Position numbers and translations under genes: made by a program. From the NCBI GenBank assembly GCA_033807775.1, contig CM066317.1:16441370-16505369 (forward strand): DNA of 64,000 bases, given 5' to 3'. A model generated the notes under the pieces. The model was not told the origin of the DNA and did not search any database. It saw only the letters and a list, made by a program, of their open reading frames with translations. The number at the start of each line of letters is the position of its first letter. The first letter of the stretch is position 1. This document shows positions 1 to 8,488 of the stretch, one piece after another. Origin of the DNA: Saussurea involucrata (lineage: Eukaryota > Streptophyta > Magnoliopsida > Asterales > Asteraceae).

Positions 1-506
1 CTACGTTAATTTCCTAGACATTTTGTGCTATAACTTTTTTTAGTTTCAAACATATATAATTTGATTTGAAGTTTAAGAAACATTTAAATCGCTTGCATGT
101 ATGATTTGGTTTGTGATTTTTGGGCATGAGATCATCTAAGAAGTGTCATTTTTTACGAGAAGTGTGAGAAATATTTTTAAACCGTTATTACTTTTAATCA
201 AATACCCTCTCATGAATTGTAGCTTAAAAGAAAATTAATCTGGTGCATCTCAATGCATCTTATCTTGATGCATCTCATCATAATATTCGTACATTTTTCA
301 TTCAACGGTTAATAACCATTTCTCACAAAATCTTGTACTTCTCACCGGAATCCATTTTTTTATATTATAAACTATGAATAAAAGATTACATTTTTTTCCT
401 GTCCAACCAATTACCTGAAAATACATAAATTATTTTATTTAATTAATATTTTATTGTCTTTCTAAATTCTAATAATACATTTTCACCTTATTGATAGAAA
501 AAACAT
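1..506. other. AT-rich flank without a recognisable gene
   Basis: I see no credible coding sequence here. The stretch is AT-rich, ends at the left target-site duplication of the MULE, and contains only one imperfect foldback (listed separately). Confidence 0.6.
153..346. repeat. imperfect foldback, possible MITE
   Basis: The left arm (GAGAAGTGTGAGAAAT, then AAACCGTT) recurs in inverse orientation at about 303-346, where the reverse complement reads GAGAAGT, GTGAGAAAT and AACCGTT in the same order. Spacing between the blocks differs and no clear target duplication is visible, so a degraded MITE is only a suggestion. Confidence 0.3.
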
Positions 507-515
507 TATTTTTAA
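507..515. repeat. MULE target-site duplication, left copy
   Basis: TATTTTTAA immediately outside the left TIR; the partner is TATTTATAA at 8228-8236, with one mismatch. Confidence 0.8.
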
Positions 516-629
516 GGGAAATTAATTAAAATACCCTAAGTCAAACCATCTTTTACTGAAATACCCAAAATCTCTCCCACTTTGCAAAAATACCCCAAAA
601 ATCCGCGATGGGAGCCCGCGATCGCGGGC
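516..629 (+). repeat. MULE left terminal inverted repeat
   Basis: Matches the reverse complement of 8114-8227 with about a dozen differences. Its inner end is the palindrome GCCCGCGATCGCGGGC (614-629). Confidence 0.88.
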
Positions 630-790
630 CAGGGACCTTTTCTGACACTTTTTTAAACTTGCAGGGACCATTTTTGAAAAATGGAATCCCGCGATCGCGG
701 GCTCATCCCGCGATGGGGTTATTTTTGTGAGTTTTCAATTGCAAGGGACCATTTTTGAAAAATTCCAGGGACCATTTATGAAAATTTTGA
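614..790. repeat. MULE left subterminal GC-rich repeats
   Basis: Palindromes CCCGCGATCGCGGG occur at about 615-628 and 688-701, alternating with repeated AGGGACCATTTTTGAAAAA-type units. The same palindrome recurs inside the right end, so these are shared subterminal motifs. Confidence 0.6.
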
Positions 791-1885
791 TATTTTGGCA
801 CTGTTCACCCCATTTCGTCCATTTACGAATTTAAAATGAAATGTTACACTTTCAACCCCTATACTTATTTACTAAATTTACTTTATACCTTTTACTTTCA
901 TTATTTTAATTTTACATTTAACACATATAATCGTTTATTAACTAAAATACGTTAAAAAAATACGTTTTAATTTTAACAAATTACACCATTATAATCGTCT
1001 CTTCGATATGTTCGAAATGAGCCCAATCTTGAATTTTTTTGGATTTATATATTTTAATATATATCATATACAGTTATACACTACATAAAATATATTTTTT
1101 ATATTTAAAATTCATACTCTTATAGTTAATTATTTAATTTATGGTACATCTCTTATTTTTTTTTCAATTTTTTTTTACACTCCTATCGCATTAACATAAT
1201 AATCATATATTAACTAATTCATTAAATCGTTTTAAATTATTATTATTTGAATGTGTTTATAGATTTCGTCTGAAAAAGTTGCCTGCATGATTCCACTGAA
1301 AAAGTAACTGCAATATTCGTCTGCTCTTGAATAAAGGTCTTTCATTAGGCAGAAAATTAGTCTTTAAGTAGTCAAACATAGCTAATTAATGAGAATTTAG
1401 ATCAGATTTATATGGTACTATCAAATGCAAGTTTCTATAATATAGATATTGTTCTACATTACATGATACCAATTTTTGCATCATATGAATCACTTCCAGA
1501 CAACAAGAACCAATACCCCAATAATCAAGAAATAAATGCTTGTTCATCCAATAATCTCTGTATTAGGATTATCGCAAGTTTCATAAACCTACTTACTAGG
1601 TGTTGGAAATATGGGTTTTACTAAACTTTGGACGCATTTAAATTTATATATATGTGTTATATATAACTAACTTTTAGTAGGTTTATGTTCTTCTATATGA
1701 GATCTTCGAAATGATATATAATGCGTCCAAAATAGAGTATGTGTGAAAGAGATATCGATACTCAAAGTTGAGTAAATTGATGAAATTAGCAAAAACCAAA
1801 TGAAGTAAACAGTAAGTCAATCACAATACTTTAACAAAATAAGTTAATACTAAAAATAACAATTATTTAATGTTACATAAACAAC
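791..1885. other. AT-rich MULE interior downstream of the Ulp1 gene
   Basis: Low-complexity AT-rich sequence between the left subterminal repeats and the stop codon of the minus-strand gene. I see no supported gene; a small open frame on the plus strand at 1412-1624 has no recognisable features. It presumably holds the 3' UTR and polyadenylation signals of the minus-strand gene. Confidence 0.5.
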
Positions 1886-2542
1886 CTAACGTGGCCCTAT
1901 TTGACAATGTTCATAAATGGACTCCGCCATATGTATGCGGAAATCTTTGGCAACAACCTCGGCCTCGTCAGGGTGTACCCATACCTCATTTTTATTTATC
2001 AACATTTGGACATTACGGCATACCCAGACACCGCAATCTGCAGTTATCCCGGCCTGTTGGGGTGCATTATTGGCGAACTTATAGCGAAAGGCACCTGTCA
2101 TTTCGCGACGTCTAACATCCTTGACCCGACAAAAGAAGTCATTCAGCACAGCTTTAAACTTTGTCATTTGCTCTTCCAATTGCTGTCTGAAGAGACTGGC
2201 ATTGTCGCTATCATATATGGTCATGGTCATAGCGTCAAGTTCAAACACTCCAAGCAGTCAATGTTGGGGATTAAGGCATATAGGGATGTACACCTGAAAT
2301 ATTACAATATTAGACAACTTAGTTAGCAACAAAACAAGTTAAATAAAATCAGAGTAAAACGATTTACATACCACATCGAGGAGAGCCCAAGAGGTCCCTT
2401 CCACGCCATTGCATGAATTAACCACGGAGGTGGGACCTAGATGCTCAATCAACAAGTAATGAAAGAACATACTGAACATCATGGTCCACCTCGTGTCTGT
2501 TCCACGATGTCTTTGCAACAACGAGACCCAACAATCGATGTG
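1886..2542 (-). pseudogene. Ulp1 (C48) peptidase domain exons with in-frame stop
   Basis: These are the last two exons. 2542-2372 encodes the HIDCWVSLLQ segment typical of plant ULP-like proteins. 2293-1886 encodes the catalytic region: His at 2261-2263 in a PQH context, Asp in IYDSDN, and Cys in ADCGVW preceded by a PQQ that supplies the usual Gln. The intron between them has a GTATGT donor and a TTTCAG acceptor. The codon after the His is TGA (2258-2260), where the family has Trp, so translation would stop inside the catalytic core. The rest of the frame stays open to its natural stop, which suggests recent inactivation. Confidence 0.8.
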
Positions 2543-3091
2543 CTATACATAAAAAAATAGATGGTTAGACATGTAAAATAAATATATTTGATTATATGAC
2601 TATAATTAAACTTCATACTAACCACATCCAGTAAGTCAGACTCCAAAGGGTCAACGGCCAGCAATACATTGAAAAACGAGGGGGTGATTTCCAAGTTCAA
2701 GTGAGGGATGAAGATCAAGGGGGGAGGCGACCAGTCCGGCACATCCTCAATATTTCTGATGCTGGTTGAGGCTCCGGTGAAGACACCTTTCCCTTTTTCT
2801 TTCCTCCCTTCTTTCCCCTCGCTTTCTTTGCTTGTTTTTTAGCGGCCGGTGGTGTCGTAGATCCTTGTTGGCCAAACGGGTGACGAAACCATTGTGAAAT
2901 TTTATGCGACCGCTTTAGAGGGAGCGGGGTCACCTGTGGTGGTGGATCTACAACATCCATCGAGTCATCGTCAGGCTCCGAGAAGTGATCCTGGATAATA
3001 GGAGACCCCGTCTGAAAATTACGTTACTCAATGTTTTAAGTACAATTTAGGAAATGTTCACAATTAAACCAAAACTACCAAAATAACTTAC

Positions 3092-3669
3092 AGTATGCAT
3101 TTCCGGCCTGTAATAGTCATTGGCCGAACCGCCAAAGATGTTTGTGATTGATGTGGTGGCGAACGGCGGCGGCATCTGCGAGGTGTATGCCCCCGACATC
3201 CCGACCTGCGTGACATTGATCATTAAAATAGTTACAAAATTAGGATTATCGATATATAACTATAATGGTTACTCAGTGTCACTAACACTCTCCGGGATAG
3301 TCGAATATGATGTGGTGGCGAACGGCGGCGGCATCTGCGAGGTGTATGCCCCCGACATCCCGGCCTGCGTGACATTGATCATTAAAATAGTTACAAAATT
3401 AGGAACAAACATATAACTATAATGGTTACTCAGTGTCACTTACACTCTCCGGGATAGTAGAATAGGATGTGGTGGCGAACGGCGTTTGGGACATCCCGGC
3501 CTGCGTGACATTGATCATTATAAGAGTTACAAACTTAGGAACAAACATATAACTATAATGGTTACTCAATGTCACTTACATTTTCAGGGAATGACGGATG
3601 GGATGTTGTGGCAAACGTCGCCTGTGCCCCCTGTCCGAACGGAGCGGGGATCGGTGTCGTACTCGACAG
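3092..3669 (-). repeat. tandemly duplicated mini-exons in the Ulp1-gene linker
   Basis: Four homologous exon-intron units lie in series: exons 3669-3580 (90 nt), 3500-3444 (57 nt), 3364-3287 (78 nt) and 3205-3092 (114 nt). They encode variants of an AGMSGAYTSQMPPPFATTS type peptide, separated by near-identical introns of about 80 nt. The unit length is about 145-160 bp. Each exon is a multiple of three, so the duplications preserved the reading frame. Confidence 0.8.
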
Positions 3670-4369
3670 CTAAAACAAATTTAGAACGTAATATTAATAG
3701 ACAAACTAAATAAACGTGGCCAACAAATTAAGTTAAACACTAACATTGACAGCGCTAATCTGTCTGTAGACTTCCTCCAGATAGTGTACACGTGTCTCTA
3801 GCGGCCCGTGGACGTAGTCCCACAGGACTTCATGTGAGCCACGCTGTGGCTCGTAGGAAGGGGGCGCCTGGTAGGAGGAGGAAGGGGGCGGCTGGTATCC
3901 ACCGGAAGGGGGCCTGTCGTCGTCTTCCTCATCTTCGGAAGTAGGGGGACGTCGAGCCCTTTCCGCCTCTGCGTCAATAAAGGCCACGCTGTCTCTGTAC
4001 CAATCTGTGCCCATCTCGTCGACAGTAGGCACAAGGCGATCGGCGGGCAAGAGTGGCTGCTAAATATATGATAAAACATAAAAGAAATTAATAAGCGGGA
4101 CTAACGTATGCAAATTGTAAACATAGTAAAAGAACTTACATTTCTAGACGCATTGAAGAACTCAATCCAAAGCGACCTACTTAGGGTAACACGCTTGTCC
4201 CAACGGGTTCCCCTAAGTACTCGATCGTCGCGCTTGACGAAATATCGGATTGATGCGGGAAACACCTACAAGATCCATATCTGGAATTAGACAAGAAGAG
4301 CAAGTACGTAAAAAGAAAAGCCAAACAGTTTGTATGTATTATTAACAATTGTTATACTACGTATCTAAC

Positions 4370-5044
4370 CTTGAAGGCGTATGTAAAACCACAAAGATTC
4401 ATCTTTGCATGTCGATCGGCGCGTCTGCCTATGGCTCGGTGCAGATTAGAGTAGCAATGTGTCCAGATATGGCTACCCCACGGGTAGCTGTTAAACAGCT
4501 CAAGGTCCTCGACGGCCCTAAGGACCGTCGATGAAGCATGCTGGCTATACTCACGGCCCAGGAAGCCCATATCCACGATCACCACCAAGCATACACGGAC
4601 AACATCGTCGTCGGTTAGGGCACTAAGGCCCTCTTTCATCTTTTCCCGGGCTGCCTTCAGCTTCAAACGAGATGCTGAAATGCCGAAAACCCTAGGAACG
4701 AAGGAGCAGTCTTCTAAGGGAGGAAGGGGGGGAGCCTCTCCAAAACGTAGTCCTGTAATTAGACAGAACTCCCGACGCCCAAAATGCAATTGAGAGCCGA
4801 AGAAATCAAAATGCATCTCCTCCGGCTCAGCGTTGGCGTCCTCGACCTCCAACTGTAGAAACATGTGTACTAGCGTAGGGTCGCCACTAGAGTAAGACAC
4901 ATCCATCCATGGCCCGAACGGTGTCCCTCTATAGATGGTCTCAAGGGTATCTGCGCGATCACCTAATCCCCTAAACAGCGCTCCTAATTCCTCGATGTAT
5001 GAAACTTTGCACCTTACCGTCAAGTCGATGTTAAAGAAATCCTT
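4370..5044 (-). CDS. DUF1985 exon of the MULE gene
   Basis: A 675-nt exon (225 codons) that begins after a TGTAG acceptor and ends at AAG followed by a GTTAGATAC donor. The motif FGRREFCLITGLRFGE and the later LCGFTYAFK segment are characteristic of DUF1985, a domain of unknown function found almost only in plant transposon-borne ULP-like proteins. No catalytic motif is apparent. The upstream frame closes with a stop just outside the exon, in agreement with the proposed acceptor. The domain has no internal stop or frameshift. Confidence 0.78.
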
Positions 5045-5057
5045 CTACATAGTCATT

Positions 5058-6393
5058 CACAGATGTTATAGTTAGTGTTATATATAGATGCTGTAGTTTA
5101 TTTTATTTTATATAGATGTTGCGGTTTATTTTATTTCAACGTATAATAGTGTTATATATAGATAAAGTGTGGTGGTATTTTATTTCAACGTATAATAGTG
5201 TTATATATAGATAAAGTGCGGTTTATTTTATTTCAACGTATAATAGTGTTATATATAGATAAAGTGCGGTGGTATTTTATTTCAACTTATCATATTGTTA
5301 TATATAGATAAAGTGCGGTGGTATTTTATTTCAACGTATAATAGTGTTATATATAGATAAAATGCGGTTTATTTTATTTCAACGTATCATATTGTTATAT
5401 ATAGATAAAGTGCGGTTTATTTTATTTCAACGTATCATAGTGTTATATATAGATAAAGTGCGGTTGTATTTTATTTCAACGTATAATAGTGTTATACATA
5501 GATAAAGTGCGGTTGTATTTTATTTCAACGTATAATAGTGTTATATATAGATAAAGTGCGGTTGTATTTTATTTCAACGTATAATAGTGTTATATAAAGA
5601 TAAAGTGCGGTTGTATTTTATTTCAACGTATAATAGTGTTATACATAGATAAAGTGCGGTTGTATTTTATTTCAACGTATAATAGTGTTATATATAGATA
5701 AAGTGCGGTTTATTTTATTTCAACATATAATAGTGTTATATATAGATAAAGTGCGGTTTATTTTATTTCAACGTATAATAGTGTTATATAAAGATAAAGT
5801 GCGGTTGTATTTTATTTCAACGTATAATAGTGTTATACATAGATAAAGTGCGGTTTATTTTATTTCAACGTATAATAGTGTTATATATAGATAAAGTGCG
5901 GTTTATTTTATTTCAACGTATAATAGTGTTATATATAGATAAAGTGCGGTTTATTTTATTTCAACGTATCATATTGTTATATATAGATAAAGTGCGGTTG
6001 TATTTTATTTCAACGTATAATAGTGTTATATATAGATAAAGTGCGGTTTATTTTATTTCAACGTATCATATTGTTATATATAGATAAAGTGCGGTTGTAT
6101 TTTATTTCAACGTATAATAGTGTTATATAAAGATAAAGTGCGGTTGTATTTTATTTCAACGTATAATAGTGTTATACATAGATAAAGTGCGGTTTATTTT
6201 ATTTCAACGTATAATAGTGTTATACATAGATAAAGTGCGGTTTATTTTATTTCAACGTATAATAGTGTTATTTATAGATAAAGTGCGATTTATTTTATTT
6301 CAACGTATAATAGTGTTATATATAGATAAAGTGCGGTTTATTTTATTTCAACGTATCATATTGTTATATAGAGATAAAGTGCGGTTTAGGGAC
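5058..6393. repeat. 48-50-bp minisatellite, about 27 copies
   Basis: The unit runs from GTTATATATAGATAAAGTGC through TTATTTTATTTCAACGTATAATAGT. Monomers are 48 bp when they contain GCGGTTTA and 50 bp with GCGGTTGTA or GCGGTGGTA. Positions also vary as ATATATAG, ATACATAG or ATATAAAG. An ATATAAAG monomer is always followed by an ATACATAG monomer (near 5595, 5790 and 6130), a sign of higher-order duplication. The array lies in the first intron of the Ulp1-type gene. Short open frames across it are only translations of the repeat. Confidence 0.95.
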
Positions 6394-6501
6394 CCTAGGT
6401 GTCATTCTTAAAAGTTTAGGACCTAATTGGCATTCTTAAAAGTTTAGGGACCTAAGTTGTCATTCTTAAAACCGTAGGGACCTAAGTTGTCATTCTTAAC
6501 A
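6394..6501. repeat. short direct repeats
   Basis: Four imperfect copies of a ~33-bp unit containing AGGGACCTAAGTTGTCATTC, directly beside the minisatellite. Confidence 0.7.
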
Positions 6502-7465
6502 TTTTTTTATAAAAAACACATATTTAACAATTTTTTTATAAAATGTGTTTTTTTATAAAAAATTGTTAAGAGTGTGTTTTTATAAAAAAATTGTTAAAAA
6601 TGTGTTTTTTTATAAAAAATTGTTAAGAGTGTGTTTTTATAAAAAAATTGTTATAGTTTTATGGTTTTATGTTTGAATGTGATATTTGTATGTTATAATG
6701 TGTATGTTGTTATAGTGTGTTTTTTCATATAAAAATTGTTAAAAATGTGTTTTTTTTTATAAAAACACACCCTTAACAATTTTTTATAAAAACACACTCT
6801 TAACAATTTTTTTTATAAAAAAACCTGTTTTTATAAAAAATTGTTAAGGGTGTGTTTTTATAAAAAAAATTGTTAAGAGTGTGTTTTTATAAAAAAAACA
6901 TTGTTAACAATTTTTTTTATAAAAACACACTCTTAACAATTTTTTTATAAAAAAACACTCTTAACAATTTTTATATGAAAAAACACACTATAACAACATA
7001 CACATTATAACATACAGATATCACATTCAAACATAAAACCATAAAACTATAACAATTTTTTTTATAAAAACACACTCTTAACAATTTTTTATAAAAAAAA
7101 ACACATTTTTAACATTTTTTTATAAAAACTGTTTTTATAAAAAAAAATTAAACATTTTTTTATAAAAAAACACATTATAAAAACCATAAAACTATAACAT
7201 TTTTTTATAAAAACACACTATTAAACATTTTTTATAAAAAAACTGTTTTTATAAAAAATTGTTAAGGGTGTGTTTTTATAAAAAAATTGTTAAGAGTGTG
7301 TTTTTATAAAAAAAAAACACATTGTTAACAATTTTTTTTATAAAAACACACTCTTAACAATTTTTTTATAAAAAAACACTCTTAACAATTTTTATATGAA
7401 AAAACACACTATAACAACATACACATTATAACATACAAATATTACATTCAAACATAAAACCATAC
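6502..7465. repeat. AT-rich inverted and direct repeats (foldback block)
   Basis: Multiple units TTTTTATAAAAAAATTGTTA and their complements alternate. A distinctive segment at about 6650-6735 recurs inverted at about 6965-7060 and again at 7385-7465. A ~200-bp stretch (about 6820-7020) is repeated directly at about 7240-7440. Single strands could form long hairpins. No coding potential is seen. Confidence 0.85.
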
Positions 7466-7740
7466 ATATCATGTTAAACATAGAACATATTCAAACATAA
7501 GTTATAAACACTATAATAACCTACAAATCATATATCTTAACTTAAAATAACATACAAAAAATAACAAATAACATAAGGAAAACATACCAAAGAGGTAATA
7601 CGAGACATCTTCACAAAACCCGAACGCGTATTCCACACGACAAAATTGAGAGAGTGGGAGAAAATTGAGAGAGTTTGATTAAAAATTGAGAGAGTGATTA
7701 AAAAAATTGAGAGTGGCCGTGTCTTGGTCCCCCCCCCCCC

Positions 7741-7749
7741 CCTATATAG
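7741..7749 (-). promoter_or_regulatory. TATA-like box of the MULE gene
   Basis: The minus strand reads CTATATAGG about 135 bp upstream of the proposed ATG (7608). It directly follows, on that strand, GC-rich subterminal sequence. A run of 14 C on the plus strand (7729-7742) abuts it. Confidence 0.45.
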
Positions 7750-7844
7750 TGCGGCCGAAGAAACAATTAGGGTTTAGGGTTCGTCAAAGGGATTTTAGGG
7801 TTAACCCTGTGCCGACACGTGGCATAGGAGCCCGCGATCGCGGG

Positions 7845-8110
7845 AGGTCAAAGAAAGTCAATCGCGGGCAGGGACCAAAAATGCACACACGGGCATTCTT
7901 GAGGGGGGAAAGCTGTACCGCGGGTATTCTTGAGGGACCAACGCGGGCAAAGTGGGCAAACTTTGGTCGCGATCGCGGGGGTCAATGAGTCAAACGCGGG
8001 CAGGGACCAAAACTGCACACGCGGGCATTCTTGAGGGGGGAAAGCTGGACCGCGGGCATTCTTGAGGGACCAACGCGTGCAAAGTGGGTAAACATTGGTG
8101 ACACGTGGCC
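7845..8110. repeat. duplicated GC-rich subterminal block of the MULE
   Basis: Two tandem copies of roughly 130 bp contain, in order, CGGGCAGGGACCAAAA, GCATTCTTGAGGGGGGAAAG, a second GGGxATTCTTGAGGGACCA and GCAAAGTGGG. They are bordered by CCCGCGATCGCGGG-type palindromes at 7831-7844, about 7967 and 8115. They are likely host or transposase recognition motifs, but that is an inference. Confidence 0.7.
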
Positions 8111-8113
8111 TGG

Positions 8114-8227
8114 AGCCCGCGATCGCAGGCTCCATCGCGGATTTTTAGGGCATTTTTGAAAAATGAGAGAGATTTTGGATATTTCAGTAAAAGATGGTCA
8201 AACTTAGGGTATTTTAATTAATTTTCC
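8114..8227 (-). repeat. MULE right terminal inverted repeat
   Basis: Reverse complement of the left TIR. The first 21 bases from the element end match at all but one position. The inner end is a near-palindrome, CCCGCGATCGCAGG. Confidence 0.88.
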
Positions 8228-8236
8228 TATTTATAA
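8228..8236. repeat. MULE target-site duplication, right copy
   Basis: TATTTATAA directly outside the right TIR, matching 507-515 at 8 of 9 positions. Confidence 0.8.
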
Positions 8237-8488
8237 TAATAAATATTTTTGGTTTATTAAAAGAGTGGTTTTCTCTATAGAGCCAAAAGGTTTTGGGGTT
8301 ACCCTTCCCTACCTTCTTCTCCTTTTTCCAAACCCTCCACGTGATTCTGACTCTGCTTCTTTTGCAGTATATTCACCATTACGACACATTCTCCTTTTGC
8401 TCTCAGTGCAACCCTAAAAACTCCATGCCAATCGCCTTCACATACCAGATCATCATCAACCGCCATTGCCATTGCCATTGATTTCAAG
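8237..8488 (+). promoter_or_regulatory. residual promoter and 5' leader of the LRR receptor kinase
   Basis: Only about 250 bp separate the MULE target duplication from the kinase ATG. The part next to the element is very AT-rich (TTTATAATAATAAATATTTT), possibly a TATA region. The rest is pyrimidine-rich like a plant 5' UTR. Any more distal promoter now lies beyond the 7.7-kb MULE. Confidence 0.45.

Larger units (their letters stand above)
1886..7608 (-). pseudogene. DUF1985-Ulp1 protease gene of the MULE, 11 exons, two lesions
   Basis: On the minus strand I can place exons at 7608-7588, 5044-4370, 4265-4140, 4059-3745, 3669-3580, 3500-3444, 3364-3287, 3205-3092, 3011-2623, 2542-2372 and 2293-1886, all with GT/AG junctions. 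Every exon except 3011-2623 is a multiple of three and all join in phase 0, which strongly supports the model. Domain order: a 7-codon leader exon, DUF1985, an acidic/proline-rich linker with repeated mini-exons, a lysine-rich stretch, then a Ulp1-type cysteine peptidase (about 815 residues in all). Ulp1 peptidases process or remove SUMO-like modifiers; the target here is unknown. Lesions: the 389-nt exon is out of frame by one base (frame changes near 2760-2790), and a TGA at 2258-2260 replaces the Trp expected after the catalytic His. No transposase is linked. The first exon is the weakest part of the model. Confidence 0.75.
516..8227 (-). mobile_element. Mutator-like element (MULE) carrying a Ulp1-type gene
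   Basis: The element is bounded by terminal inverted repeats of about 114 bp (516-629 and 8114-8227, roughly 89% identical by eye) that begin GGGAAATTAATT and GGAAAATTAATT. The flanks carry a 9-bp duplication, TATTTTTAA at 507-515 and TATTTATAA at 8228-8236 (8 of 9 identical). Long TIRs plus a 9-bp duplication are the hallmark of Mutator-like elements. There is no MURA transposase; the cargo is a minus-strand DUF1985 plus Ulp1 (peptidase C48) gene, the combination known from ULP-carrying MULEs of the KAONASHI type. It is therefore non-autonomous and would need transposase in trans. The intact ends and near-perfect duplication suggest a fairly recent insertion. Confidence 0.9.

Noticed and set aside
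3120..3713. Plus-strand open frames with a repeated AYAPDIP-like peptide
   Set aside because: They are antisense to the duplicated mini-exons of the minus-strand gene, whose splice sites and phases explain the region better.
5058..6393. CRISPR-like array
   Set aside because: Repeats are head-to-tail without unique spacers, in plant nuclear DNA with no cas genes.
5830..6411. Open frames encoding repeated LYIDKVRFILFQRII-like peptide
   Set aside because: They are translations of the 48-bp minisatellite (48 is a multiple of three) and have no start context or homologue.
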